Positions 21,073 through 28,675 of a DNA stretch of 37,228 bases are shown here, in pieces. The position numbers and the translations under genes were made by a program. Source of the stretch: Oceanococcus sp041624435 (GTDB lineage Bacteria > Pseudomonadota > Gammaproteobacteria > Nevskiales > Oceanococcaceae); contig JBFJVB010000017.1 in assembly GCA_041624435.1 (NCBI GenBank), positions 1 to 37,228 of the forward strand. The letters run 5' to 3'. Below the pieces are notes generated by a model that made no database searches, had not been told where the DNA came from, and saw only the letters and a list, made by a program, of their open reading frames with translations. The first letter of the stretch is position 1, and each line of letters begins with the position of its first letter.

Positions 21073-22387
21073 GTCTGAAGGCTCTGCCGGCAGCGTCGGT
21101 TTTATCAGTCTGGGGTGCCCCAAAGCCCTGGTCGACTCGGAGCGCATTCTCACCCAGTTGCGCGTCGAGGGCTATCGGGTGGTCCCGCAGTACGACCAGG
21201 CCGATGTCGTGATCGTCAACACCTGTGGCTTCATCGCCGCCGCGGTCGATGAATCCATGGATGCGATTGACGAGGCCCTGACCGAGAACGGCAAGGTCAT
21301 TGTCACCGGCTGCCTGGGCGCCAAGGCCGAACAGATCCAGGCGCGCTTTCCCGATCTGCTGTCGATCAGCGGCCCGCAGGATTATGCTGCGGTGATGCAG
21401 GCGGTGCATACGCATCTGCCGCCGCCGCATGATCCCTACCTGGACCTGCTGCCTCCGCAGGGCATCAAACTCACACCCAAGCATTACGCCTACCTGAAGA
21501 TTTCCGAAGGCTGTAACCATAAATGCAGCTTCTGCATCATTCCCTCGATGCGCGGCAAGCTGCGCAGCCGGGGAATCGATGAGGTCATGCTGGAAGCCGA
21601 ACGCCTGGTCAACGGCGGAGTCAAGGAATTGCTGGTCATCGCTCAGGACACCAGTGCCTACGGAGCCGACCTGAGGTACCAGAGTGGCGAATGGAGAGGT
21701 CGTCAATGGCAGACCCGTCTGCATGATTTATGCGCCGCTCTGGGTGAACTGGACGCCTGGATCCGGCTGCATTATGTCTACCCCTACCCGCATGTCGATG
21801 ACATCATTCCGCTGATGAGTCAGGGGCGGATCCTGCCGTATCTGGACATTCCCCTGCAGCACGGCAGCCCCCGGGTGCTCAAGGCCATGCGCCGGCCCGC
21901 CGCCGCCGAAAACACCCTGGAACGCATCGCGAAGTGGCGGGAAATCTGCCCCCAGATCACCCTGCGCAGCACGTTTATCGTCGGTTTTCCCGGTGAGACC
22001 GAGGCCGAATTTGAAACCCTGCTGGAGTTCCTGGATCAGGCCCAGCTGGACCGGGTCGGCTGCTTTGCGTATTCGCCGGTTGACGGCGCCGCAGCCAACA
22101 CGCTGGCGGACCCGGTACCGGAGGCGGTGCAGCAGGAACGTCTCGAGCGCTTCATGCAGCGGCAAGCCTCGATCAGCGCGGCCCGCCTGCAGGCCAAGAT
22201 CGGCCAGACCATGACCGTTCTGGTCGACGAGGCTCGGGACGATGCGGTTATCGCCCGCAGCAGCGCGGATGCGCCCGAAATTGACGGACAGGTCCTGTTA
22301 CCGGCTGGCTGTGCGCGTCCAGGTCAATGGCTCAAGGTGCGGATAAGCGCAGCTCAGGAACACGATCTGCTGGCAGAGCCGGTGTAG
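21071..22387 (+). CDS. rimO: Ribosomal protein S12 methylthiotransferase RimO
   Basis: A 438-residue radical-SAM enzyme that adds a methylthio group to the conserved aspartate of ribosomal protein S12. The N-terminal UPF0004 domain carries Cys16 (SLGCPKALVDSE), Cys52 (NTCGFI) and Cys81 (VTGCLGA) for one Fe-S cluster. The radical-SAM motif CNHKCSFC uses Cys148, Cys152 and Cys155. PSMRGKLRSR and the central LRLHYVYPYP, DIPLQHGS and TFIVGFPGETE stretches distinguish RimO from MiaB. A C-terminal TRAM domain follows. The ATG at 21071 leads straight into the domain. The last 56 bases overlap the convergent ggt gene. Confidence 0.97.
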   Translation: MSEGSAGSVGFISLGCPKALVDSERILTQLRVEGYRVVPQYDQADVVIVNTCGFIAAAVDESMDAIDEALTENGKVIVTGCLGAKAEQIQARFPDLLSISGPQDYAAVMQAVHTHLPPPHDPYLDLLPPQGIKLTPKHYAYLKISEGCNHKCSFCIIPSMRGKLRSRGIDEVMLEAERLVNGGVKELLVIAQDTSAYGADLRYQSGEWRGRQWQTRLHDLCAALGELDAWIRLHYVYPYPHVDDIIPLMSQGRILPYLDIPLQHGSPRVLKAMRRPAAAENTLERIAKWREICPQITLRSTFIVGFPGETEAEFETLLEFLDQAQLDRVGCFAYSPVDGAAANTLADPVPEAVQQERLERFMQRQASISAARLQAKIGQTMTVLVDEARDDAVIARSSADAPEIDGQVLLPAGCARPGQWLKVRISAAQEHDLLAEPV

Positions 22388-24098
22388 CAGGCACAGGCAG
22401 CTGCCCGACCACGGCGCTGCCCACACCGCGAGGATCCGCCGCCGCGTCCAGTCGGTGCTCGCCCAGGTCCCAGATCACCGTCTGGAAATTGCCGAAACGG
22501 TAACCCAGGTCCTTCAGCACATGCCCGCGTCGGGTGAGTAGCTTTTGCTCGCCCGGACTCAGGGCCCCGGGTTCGAACTGCACCTCATCGGGCAGGTACT
22601 GGTGATGGTAGCGCGGCTGAGCCACCACCTCGGCGGCCGTCTTGCCCGCAATCACCGCCTGTATCGCGTGATACACCATGCTGATGATACGGCTGCCACC
22701 GGGTGTGCCGAGAACTGCGATCCGATCCCGGCCTTCCAGAAAGGTCGGGCTCATTGACGACAGCATGCGCTTGCCCGGCTCGATGGCATTGGCCTGGCCG
22801 CCGACCAGGCCATAGGCGTTGGCCACGCCCGGCTTGGCCACGAAATCATCCATCTCATTATTGAGCAGCACGCCCGTACCGGCAGCCACGAAGCCCGAAC
22901 CCAGCATGTAGTTGATCGACAAGGTCGCGGCCACGCGATTGCCCTGGGTATCGATCACCGAAAAATGGGTGGTGTCGCGCCCTTCGCCGGCCGATGCCCC
23001 AGAGGCGGGAAATTCGGCGCTGACAGAGGCTCTTTTCGGCGCAATCCCCTCGCGCCAGACTTGCGCGTAGGCCCGACTCAGCAAGCCCCGGCTGGGCACG
23101 CTGACGAAATCGGTATCGCCGATAAACCGCGCCCGATCAAAATAAGCTCGCCGCATCGCCTCAATCGACAAATGCAGCTGGTCGGTTCGGTGCAGCGCAT
23201 TCCAGTCATAGCCGGACAGGATATTGAACATGATGCCCAGCACGATGCCCCCGGAGGACGGTGGCGGCGCACTGACGATCTGCCAGTCCATGAAATCCAG
23301 TATGACCGGCATCCGTTCCTTGACCGCATAGGCGGTGAGATCCTTGGCACTCCAGATGCCCCCGGCGGCGCGCACCGCTCGAATCAGATCGTCCGCCACC
23401 CGGCCCTGATAAAACCCGGCCGCTCCGAACACCGAGATCCGTTCCAGAGTTGTGGCCAGATCCGGCTGGCGCAGCCGGGAGCCGGCCTCCAAAGCCTGCC
23501 CCTCGGGCAGGAATACGGCGGCGCTGGCCGGATACAGCAGCAGGTCGGCGGCACGATTGTCGATGTAGCGCGCCAGTTTGGCATCAACCACAAAGCCTTC
23601 ACGGGCATGGCGCAGGGCCGGCGCCAGCGCCGACTCCAGGCCCAGCACGCCGTAGCCTTTGGCCAGATGCTCCAGGGCCGCCGGAATGCCGGGAATGCCG
23701 GCTGCCAGCGGGTGTGCGCGCAGACGCTCCTGTACCACGGCGCCCTGGTCATCCAGAAACATGTCCGGCGTCGCCGCCAGGGGCGCCATTTCCCGGGCAT
23801 CGACCATGATCTTGCGCCCGGTCTGCGCCTCATGCAGCAGAAAAAAGCCACCGCCGCCCAGGCCCGATCCCGAAGGTTCAACAACCGCCAGGGTAGAGGC
23901 GATCGCCACCGCAGCATCAAAGGCATTGCCTCCGGCATGCAGGATTTCCACCCCCGCTTCGGTCGCCAGCGGATGGGCTGTCGCAATCGCATAACCCGGC
24001 GGAACCGGGCCGGCGAATCCGGTGCTGCCGCCCAGTGCCAGACCCAGCGCGATGAGCCGTCGGCACAGCCCTCCACTTCGACCCGGACCACGCCGCAT
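22332..24098 (-). CDS. ggt: Gamma-glutamyltranspeptidase
   Basis: A 588-residue Ntn-hydrolase precursor that cleaves gamma-glutamyl bonds of glutathione and related compounds in the periplasm. The N-terminus is a likely signal peptide (positive RRGPGRSGG region then LIALGLALGG, cleavage near 29). The autoprocessing and catalytic threonine is Thr376 in RDTTHFSV, splitting it into large and small subunits. VEPSGSGLGGGGFF, PPPSSGG, NNEMDDF and PGKRMLSSMSPT are also family-typical. The ATG at 24098 overlaps the coaD stop by one base. The 3' end overlaps rimO by 56 bases. ggt is an unusual partner for rsmD-coaD in my experience of such operons. Confidence 0.95.
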   Translation of the reverse strand: MRRGPGRSGGLCRRLIALGLALGGSTGFAGPVPPGYAIATAHPLATEAGVEILHAGGNAFDAAVAIASTLAVVEPSGSGLGGGGFFLLHEAQTGRKIMVDAREMAPLAATPDMFLDDQGAVVQERLRAHPLAAGIPGIPAALEHLAKGYGVLGLESALAPALRHAREGFVVDAKLARYIDNRAADLLLYPASAAVFLPEGQALEAGSRLRQPDLATTLERISVFGAAGFYQGRVADDLIRAVRAAGGIWSAKDLTAYAVKERMPVILDFMDWQIVSAPPPSSGGIVLGIMFNILSGYDWNALHRTDQLHLSIEAMRRAYFDRARFIGDTDFVSVPSRGLLSRAYAQVWREGIAPKRASVSAEFPASGASAGEGRDTTHFSVIDTQGNRVAATLSINYMLGSGFVAAGTGVLLNNEMDDFVAKPGVANAYGLVGGQANAIEPGKRMLSSMSPTFLEGRDRIAVLGTPGGSRIISMVYHAIQAVIAGKTAAEVVAQPRYHHQYLPDEVQFEPGALSPGEQKLLTRRGHVLKDLGYRFGNFQTVIWDLGEHRLDAAADPRGVGSAVVGQLPVPATPALPADRVPELRLSAP

Positions 24099-24577
24099 CA
24101 CTTGACCCACGGTTTGCCTCTGGCCGCTTCCTCGACGATCTCGGGAACCAGATCGGTCAGGGGGCCGCCGAGCGTGGCGATCTCGCGCACCAGTGTCGAG
24201 GAGATATGGGCGAATTTCGCGGTCGGCGGCAGAATCACCGTGTCGATTTCGGGTGCCATGTGCCGCACCATTCGCGCCATCTGCGATTCGTAATCAAAAT
24301 CGGTGTTATTGCGTACCCCACGAACCAGCACGGTGACCTGCCGTTGTCGGGCGAACTCGATAATCAGACCATCAAAACCGCACACCGTCACATTGGGCAG
24401 ATCGGTCAATGACCGACGCGCCAGATCGACGCGCTGCTCGAGGTTGAACAGCGGGTTCTTTGCCGAGCTGCGGGCAATCGCCACCACCAGTTCATCAAAC
24501 ATCGCGCTGGCCCGGGCGATCATGTCGGTGTGGCCCAAGGTAATCGGGTCAAATGTCCCTGTATATGCGGCTTTCAC
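24098..24577 (-). CDS. coaD: Phosphopantetheine adenylyltransferase
   Basis: A 159-residue nucleotidyltransferase that makes dephospho-CoA from 4'-phosphopantetheine and ATP, the penultimate step of CoA synthesis. It has the (H/T)xGH-type motif GTFDPITLGH at 7-16, VRGVRNNTDFDYE in the middle, and the C-terminal ISSTLVREIA. Length equals that of the E. coli enzyme. Its start overlaps the rsmD stop by four bases (ATGA) and its stop overlaps the ggt start by one (TGATG), so all three genes are probably translated together. rsmD-coaD is a widely conserved pair. Confidence 0.97.
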   Translation of the reverse strand: MKAAYTGTFDPITLGHTDMIARASAMFDELVVAIARSSAKNPLFNLEQRVDLARRSLTDLPNVTVCGFDGLIIEFARQRQVTVLVRGVRNNTDFDYESQMARMVRHMAPEIDTVILPPTAKFAHISSTLVREIATLGGPLTDLVPEIVEEAARGKPWVK

Positions 24578-25179
24578 GCCCTCTCCCCGCTGTTCAAATC
24601 CGGATTCGAGCCGCCACTATAGTCCAGCAGGCGATAGACCACATCCGCCGCGCGACTCTCCTTGACTACCCGCCAGGCCGGATCCGCCGGCCCGGACCAG
24701 CCGCGGGGCGTTTCCAGATACACCCGATGGCCGGGATTCAGATGCGCCGGCAGACAGGCCAGCGCCGCATCCCAGACCTGCGCCTGGAACGGAGGATCAA
24801 CGAAAACCAGATCGAACTTTCTGCTCTGCGCCGGCAGAGCACGCAAGGCATCCGCCTGCACCACGCTGGCCCTGGCCTGCAACATCTGGACATTCAGGCG
24901 CAGCTGTTCCACCGCAAGCGGGTTGCTCTCCAGCATCAGCACATGCTCCGCCCCACGGGACAGGGCCTCGAAACCCAATGCGCCGGTGCCGGCGAACATG
25001 TCCAGGGCCGCCAGACCGACGGTATCGCGCCCCAGCCAGTTGAACAGGGTCTCGCGAACCCGATCGGGCGTGGGGCGCAGGCCCGGCAGGTCCAGAACCG
25101 GCAATTTTCGCCCACGCCACTGTCCACCGATGATCCTCAATCGGCCGTTTGCAGCCGTTCGTCCTTTGCCTTTGCGCAT
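24574..25179 (-). CDS. rsmD: 16S rRNA (guanine(966)-N(2))-methyltransferase RsmD
   Basis: A 201-residue SAM-dependent methyltransferase that modifies G966 of 16S rRNA during 30S assembly. Seen are LRIIGGQWRGRKLPV at the N-terminus, RVRETLFNWL, the SAM-binding DMFAGTGALGFEALSRGA, and the catalytic DPPFQAQVWD. The start ATG at 25179 begins a basic tail typical of the family. It heads the rsmD-coaD-ggt unit and diverges from the GGDEF gene over 100 bases. Confidence 0.95.
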   Translation of the reverse strand: MRKGKGRTAANGRLRIIGGQWRGRKLPVLDLPGLRPTPDRVRETLFNWLGRDTVGLAALDMFAGTGALGFEALSRGAEHVLMLESNPLAVEQLRLNVQMLQARASVVQADALRALPAQSRKFDLVFVDPPFQAQVWDAALACLPAHLNPGHRVYLETPRGWSGPADPAWRVVKESRAADVVYRLLDYSGGSNPDLNSGERA

Positions 25180-25214
25180 GCGTGTGGATACCGGGTGATA
25201 GTCTGCCGAGGGTC

Positions 25215-25247
25215 CGGAGGACGCGGCGGTTCCGAGCGCGCCCTCCG
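25215..25247. repeat. GC-rich inverted repeat upstream of the GGDEF gene
   Basis: CGGAGGACGCG (25215-25225) pairs with CGCGCCCTCCG (25237-25247), ten of eleven pairs, with an 11-base loop. It lies in the 100 bases between the divergent rsmD and GGDEF genes. No T-run follows on either strand, so a terminator is unlikely. It may be a protein site or a leader hairpin of the GGDEF mRNA. Confidence 0.45.
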
Positions 25248-25279
25248 AGCGAAGTTGCAGGGAGAAGGCATATCATATT

Positions 25280-26362
25280 ATGAACGGCAGCAGTCGGCCC
25301 CGCGATATGGGTCCCGTGTCCCTGAGGCATGCCCATGACCGCCAGTCCATGCGTCATGTCTTCTATCTGCGTTTTGTCTACGCCGCGATGTTTATCGTCT
25401 ATTTCCCGCTGGGCGGCGGGGTGGTGGCGGGTCTGCTCACCATGGATCAGCTGTTTGCCCTGCTCGGACTGTACTTCGCCGCCACGATCACGCTGTTTTT
25501 TCTGATCAGCCACAGTGGCCTGACCCCCCTGCGCATCATGCTCAGCATGGGCCTTGATCTGTTGTTGCTGAGCCTGGCCTTCAGCCACGACCCTCTTCCA
25601 GGAACCCCCAGCATTGTGATCGCGCCGCTGATTCTGTTCGGCAATGGTCTGCGCCACGGGATGCAGTATTACCTGGGCGGCCTGATCTCCCTGCTGGTGC
25701 TGGTGTCGATCGGCTGCCTGCTGCGCGGGCAGATGAGCCCGGCAGGTTTCCCACTTGAAGCGCGCGCCACGATCGGTTTCACCCTGATCACTGCGATCTA
25801 TGGTTATTTCGTCCTGCTGCGCTTTCGTCAGCAGCGCGAATCACTGGAAACCCAGAATCACTATGACGAGGTCACCGGCCTGCTCAGCCGCAGGGCGATT
25901 CGCAAGCTGGCTCAGGACTGCGTGGATCACTGTCGGCATCTGGAGCAATGCTGCCTGGTGTTTTATCTCGACCTGGACAATTTCAAGCAGATCAATGACC
26001 GCTACGGCCATGCCCAGGGTGACGCCGCGCTGATCGCGATTGCCGACAGCCTGAGCCTGAGCCTGCCCGAACAGGCGCTATGCGGCCGCCACGGCGGCGA
26101 CGAGTTTGTGGTGATCATGCCCAATACGGACAGCCGGGAGGCGGACGCCCTGAGTCGGGCCATGGAAAATGCCGTGTTGAACATGGCCAGCCGCTGGCCG
26201 GGCGTCGCCCTGGGCGTCAGTATTGGCCATGCCTGCGCACCGCAAGATGGGCTGAGCATCGAGGACCTGATCTCCTACGCGGATCTGAATATGTACAAGC
26301 GCAAACGCCAGCCGATGACGGTCAAACCCGCTCGCGAATGGCCATGGCGGCGTCGCGCCTGA
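25280..26362 (+). CDS. Membrane-bound GGDEF diguanylate cyclase
   Basis: A 360-residue protein with about six membrane segments (between residues 29 and 182) and a C-terminal GGDEF domain, predicted to make cyclic di-GMP from two GTP. The domain starts DEVTGLLSRRAI, has the metal-binding FYLDLDNFKQINDRYGHAQGD (228-248) and an intact active-site GGDEF at 272-276. The inhibitory RxxD site that normally lies five residues before GGDEF is absent (PEQA instead), so product inhibition of that kind is not expected. There is no EAL domain. The membrane part does not match a named sensor domain I know. Start at 25280 follows GAAGG at 11 bases. It converges on tldD with a 19-base gap. Confidence 0.92.
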   Translation: MNGSSRPRDMGPVSLRHAHDRQSMRHVFYLRFVYAAMFIVYFPLGGGVVAGLLTMDQLFALLGLYFAATITLFFLISHSGLTPLRIMLSMGLDLLLLSLAFSHDPLPGTPSIVIAPLILFGNGLRHGMQYYLGGLISLLVLVSIGCLLRGQMSPAGFPLEARATIGFTLITAIYGYFVLLRFRQQRESLETQNHYDEVTGLLSRRAIRKLAQDCVDHCRHLEQCCLVFYLDLDNFKQINDRYGHAQGDAALIAIADSLSLSLPEQALCGRHGGDEFVVIMPNTDSREADALSRAMENAVLNMASRWPGVALGVSIGHACAPQDGLSIEDLISYADLNMYKRKRQPMTVKPAREWPWRRRA

Positions 26363-26381
26363 ACCGCCGCCGCAACCCGCG

Positions 26382-27827
26382 CTAGGACTGCGTGCCGCCC
26401 ACGGTCAGCTCATCCACTTTCAGGGTCGGCTGACCGACGCCCACCGGCACGCTCTGGCCATCCTTGCCACAGACTCCGATACCGGAATCCAGCGCCAGAT
26501 CATTGCCCACCATGCTGACCGCCTGAAGGGCCTGGGGCCCGTTGCCGATCAAGGTGGCGCCCTTGACCGGACGGCCGACGCGACCATTTTCGATCAGATA
26601 GGCCTCGGAAGTACTGAACACGAAATTGCCCGAAGTGATATCCACCTGACCACCCTCGAAATTTTTCGCGTACAAGCCCCGTTGAACGCTGCCGATGATT
26701 TCCTGCGGGTCCCGCGTCCCGGACAGCATGAAGGTATTGGTCATGCGCGGCATCGGCAGATGGGCGAAAGATTCGCGTCGGCCATTGCCGGTCGGGGCGA
26801 CCCCCATCAACCGCGCATTCAACTTGTCTTGCAGGTAAGCCTTGAGAATTCCCTTTTCAATCAATACATTGCACTGCGTTGGCGTGCCTTCATCATCGAT
26901 ATTCAGGGACCCTCGGCGTTGCGCCATGCTGCCATCATCGACGATGGTGCAATGTTCTGAAGCCACTTTTTCACCGATCCGCCCGGCATAGACCGAGCTG
27001 CCCTTGCGATTGAAATCGCCCTCCAGACCGTGACCGACTGCCTCATGCAACAGCACGCCGGGCCATCCAGCCCCCAGCACCACCGGCATGCTGCCTGCCG
27101 GGGCCGGTTCAGCTTCCAGGTGCAACAAGGCCAGGCGAACCGCTTCTTCGGCCAGTCCTTCGGGCGACAGCTTTTCGCTCAGGGTCTGGATGTCGTAACG
27201 CCCGCCGCCACCAGCCGAGCCCGACTCGCGCTTGCCATCGCGCTCCACGATGACCTGCACCTGCAAACGCACCAGGGGTCGGATGTCGGCAGCCAAAGTG
27301 CCGTCAGAGGCCGCGATCAGGATGTGCTCATAACTGGCCGACAGGCTGGCCGTGACCTGGGAGACTGCGGTATCTGCGGCCCGGGCCGCCGCATCGATCC
27401 GCCGCAGCAGATCCAGCTTGCGATCGGCAGCGGCGCTCAGAATGGGGTCATCGGCAGTATACAGACTGGTCTTTCCGGTCTGTCGCCAGGGGCTTAGGTT
27501 GGCCTGCCCCCCGCTGCTGGAGATCGCCCCGGCCGCGCGACAAGCCTGTTCCAGTGCCGGCATCTGCAGTTCATCGGTATAGGCGAACCCGGTGGTTTCC
27601 CCGCGGATCGCGCGCACGCCGACGCCCTGATCGATACCGTAACCGCCGCTTTTGACGATGCCTTCTTCAAGCACCCAGCTTTCACTGCGGCGGGCCTGGA
27701 AGTACAGATCGGCCGCATCGATACCGGGCCGCATCAAACCGTGCAGTACTTGCTGCAGGTCATCCACGGCGAGATTGGCGGGCGCCAGCAGGCGGTGTTG
27801 CGCAAGTGCCCAATTGTCTTTTTGCAT
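26382..27827 (-). CDS. tldD: Metalloprotease TldD
   Basis: A 481-residue subunit of the TldD/TldE zinc protease, which trims unfolded peptides; in E. coli it matures microcin B17 and degrades the CcdA antitoxin. The zinc-binding HEAVGH is at 261-266 (LLHEAVGHGLEGD), and the late cysteine of the site is in GVCGKDGQ near residue 453. YGIDQGVGVRAIRG, DDEGTPTQCNVLIEKG and RMTNTFMLSG are family-typical. The ATG at 27827, with GGAAGAG just upstream, is preferred over a start nine codons earlier. TldE is not in this window. It is the last gene of the yhdP-nitrilase-tldD order common in gammaproteobacteria. Confidence 0.96.
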   Translation of the reverse strand: MQKDNWALAQHRLLAPANLAVDDLQQVLHGLMRPGIDAADLYFQARRSESWVLEEGIVKSGGYGIDQGVGVRAIRGETTGFAYTDELQMPALEQACRAAGAISSSGGQANLSPWRQTGKTSLYTADDPILSAAADRKLDLLRRIDAAARAADTAVSQVTASLSASYEHILIAASDGTLAADIRPLVRLQVQVIVERDGKRESGSAGGGGRYDIQTLSEKLSPEGLAEEAVRLALLHLEAEPAPAGSMPVVLGAGWPGVLLHEAVGHGLEGDFNRKGSSVYAGRIGEKVASEHCTIVDDGSMAQRRGSLNIDDEGTPTQCNVLIEKGILKAYLQDKLNARLMGVAPTGNGRRESFAHLPMPRMTNTFMLSGTRDPQEIIGSVQRGLYAKNFEGGQVDITSGNFVFSTSEAYLIENGRVGRPVKGATLIGNGPQALQAVSMVGNDLALDSGIGVCGKDGQSVPVGVGQPTLKVDELTVGGTQS

Positions 27828-27853
27828 TTCTCTTCCCGTGCGCTTTGCGCGCA

Positions 27854-28675
27854 CTACAGACTGCGGTGCGCCAGCACCGGAAATTCGCGCCGCCGCTGGG
27901 CCTGCGCTTCCAAATCCACTTCGGCCATGATCAGCTCCGGCTCTTCGCCAGCCTGGGCCAGAATTTCACCCCAGGGACTGATGATCATACTATGCCCCCA
28001 GCTGACCTGGCCGCTGGGATGCTCGCCACATTGATCCGCGGCAATGACCCCGGCCAGATTCTCGATCGCCCGGGCGCGTAGCAGGACTTCCCAGTGCGCT
28101 TTACCGGTGGTCCGGGTGAACGCCGCAGGCACCAGCAACAGCTGCGCCCCCTGGGCGCTGAGCTGCCGATACAATTCGGGGAAACGCAGGTCATAGCAGA
28201 TGGACAAACCGACCCGCACGCCGTCACACAGGAAACTTTGTGGCGGATTCCTGCCAGCCCGGAAGAACTTCGATTCCCGATAGGTCGTTCCGTCCGCCAG
28301 TTCGACATCGAACAGGTGACGCTTGTCGTAACGCGCCAACAAGGCACCGTCCGGGCCGTAAACCAGCGTGCTGGCAGAGACATGCCCCGCATCGTCCGGC
28401 ACCCGCAAGGGCAGCGAACCGCACACCAGATAGATCTGCTGCGCGGCAGCCAGTTCGGCCAGGCGCGTCTGCCACGGACCATCCTGAAACGTCTCTGCCC
28501 AGGTCAGCTTGTCCTGTTCCTTGACGCCCATGAACAGCGCGTTTTCCGGCAGTAACACCAACCGGGCGCCGGCCCGCGCAGCACGGCTGAGCAGCGCGCT
28601 GACATCGGAAAAATTGCGCTGCGCATCCGCGCCGGAACACAGCTGGACGGCGGCGACCTGCAAGCGGGCGCTCAT
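27854..28675 (-). CDS. Carbon-nitrogen hydrolase, Nit1/deaminated-glutathione amidase type
   Basis: A 273-residue nitrilase-superfamily amidase with the full catalytic triad: Glu44 (LLPENALF), Lys118 (YDKRHLFD) and Cys160 (SICYDLRFPELYR). The KRHLFDVELADG and CYDLRFPELYR sequences are those of the Nit1 branch, whose members hydrolyse deaminated glutathione as metabolite repair; that specificity is inferred. The ATG at 28675 overlaps the yhdP stop by four bases, and tldD follows after 26 bases. The position between yhdP and tldD is conserved in related bacteria. ggt elsewhere in the window also acts on glutathione-type molecules, but the two are not linked. Confidence 0.92.
   Translation of the reverse strand: MSARLQVAAVQLCSGADAQRNFSDVSALLSRAARAGARLVLLPENALFMGVKEQDKLTWAETFQDGPWQTRLAELAAAQQIYLVCGSLPLRVPDDAGHVSASTLVYGPDGALLARYDKRHLFDVELADGTTYRESKFFRAGRNPPQSFLCDGVRVGLSICYDLRFPELYRQLSAQGAQLLLVPAAFTRTTGKAHWEVLLRARAIENLAGVIAADQCGEHPSGQVSWGHSMIISPWGEILAQAGEEPELIMAEVDLEAQAQRRREFPVLAHRSL

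Noticed and set aside
22965..24293. 442-codon open frame antisense to ggt and coaD
   Set aside because: Arg/Gly/Gln-rich composition with no motif. Both genes on the other strand are complete.
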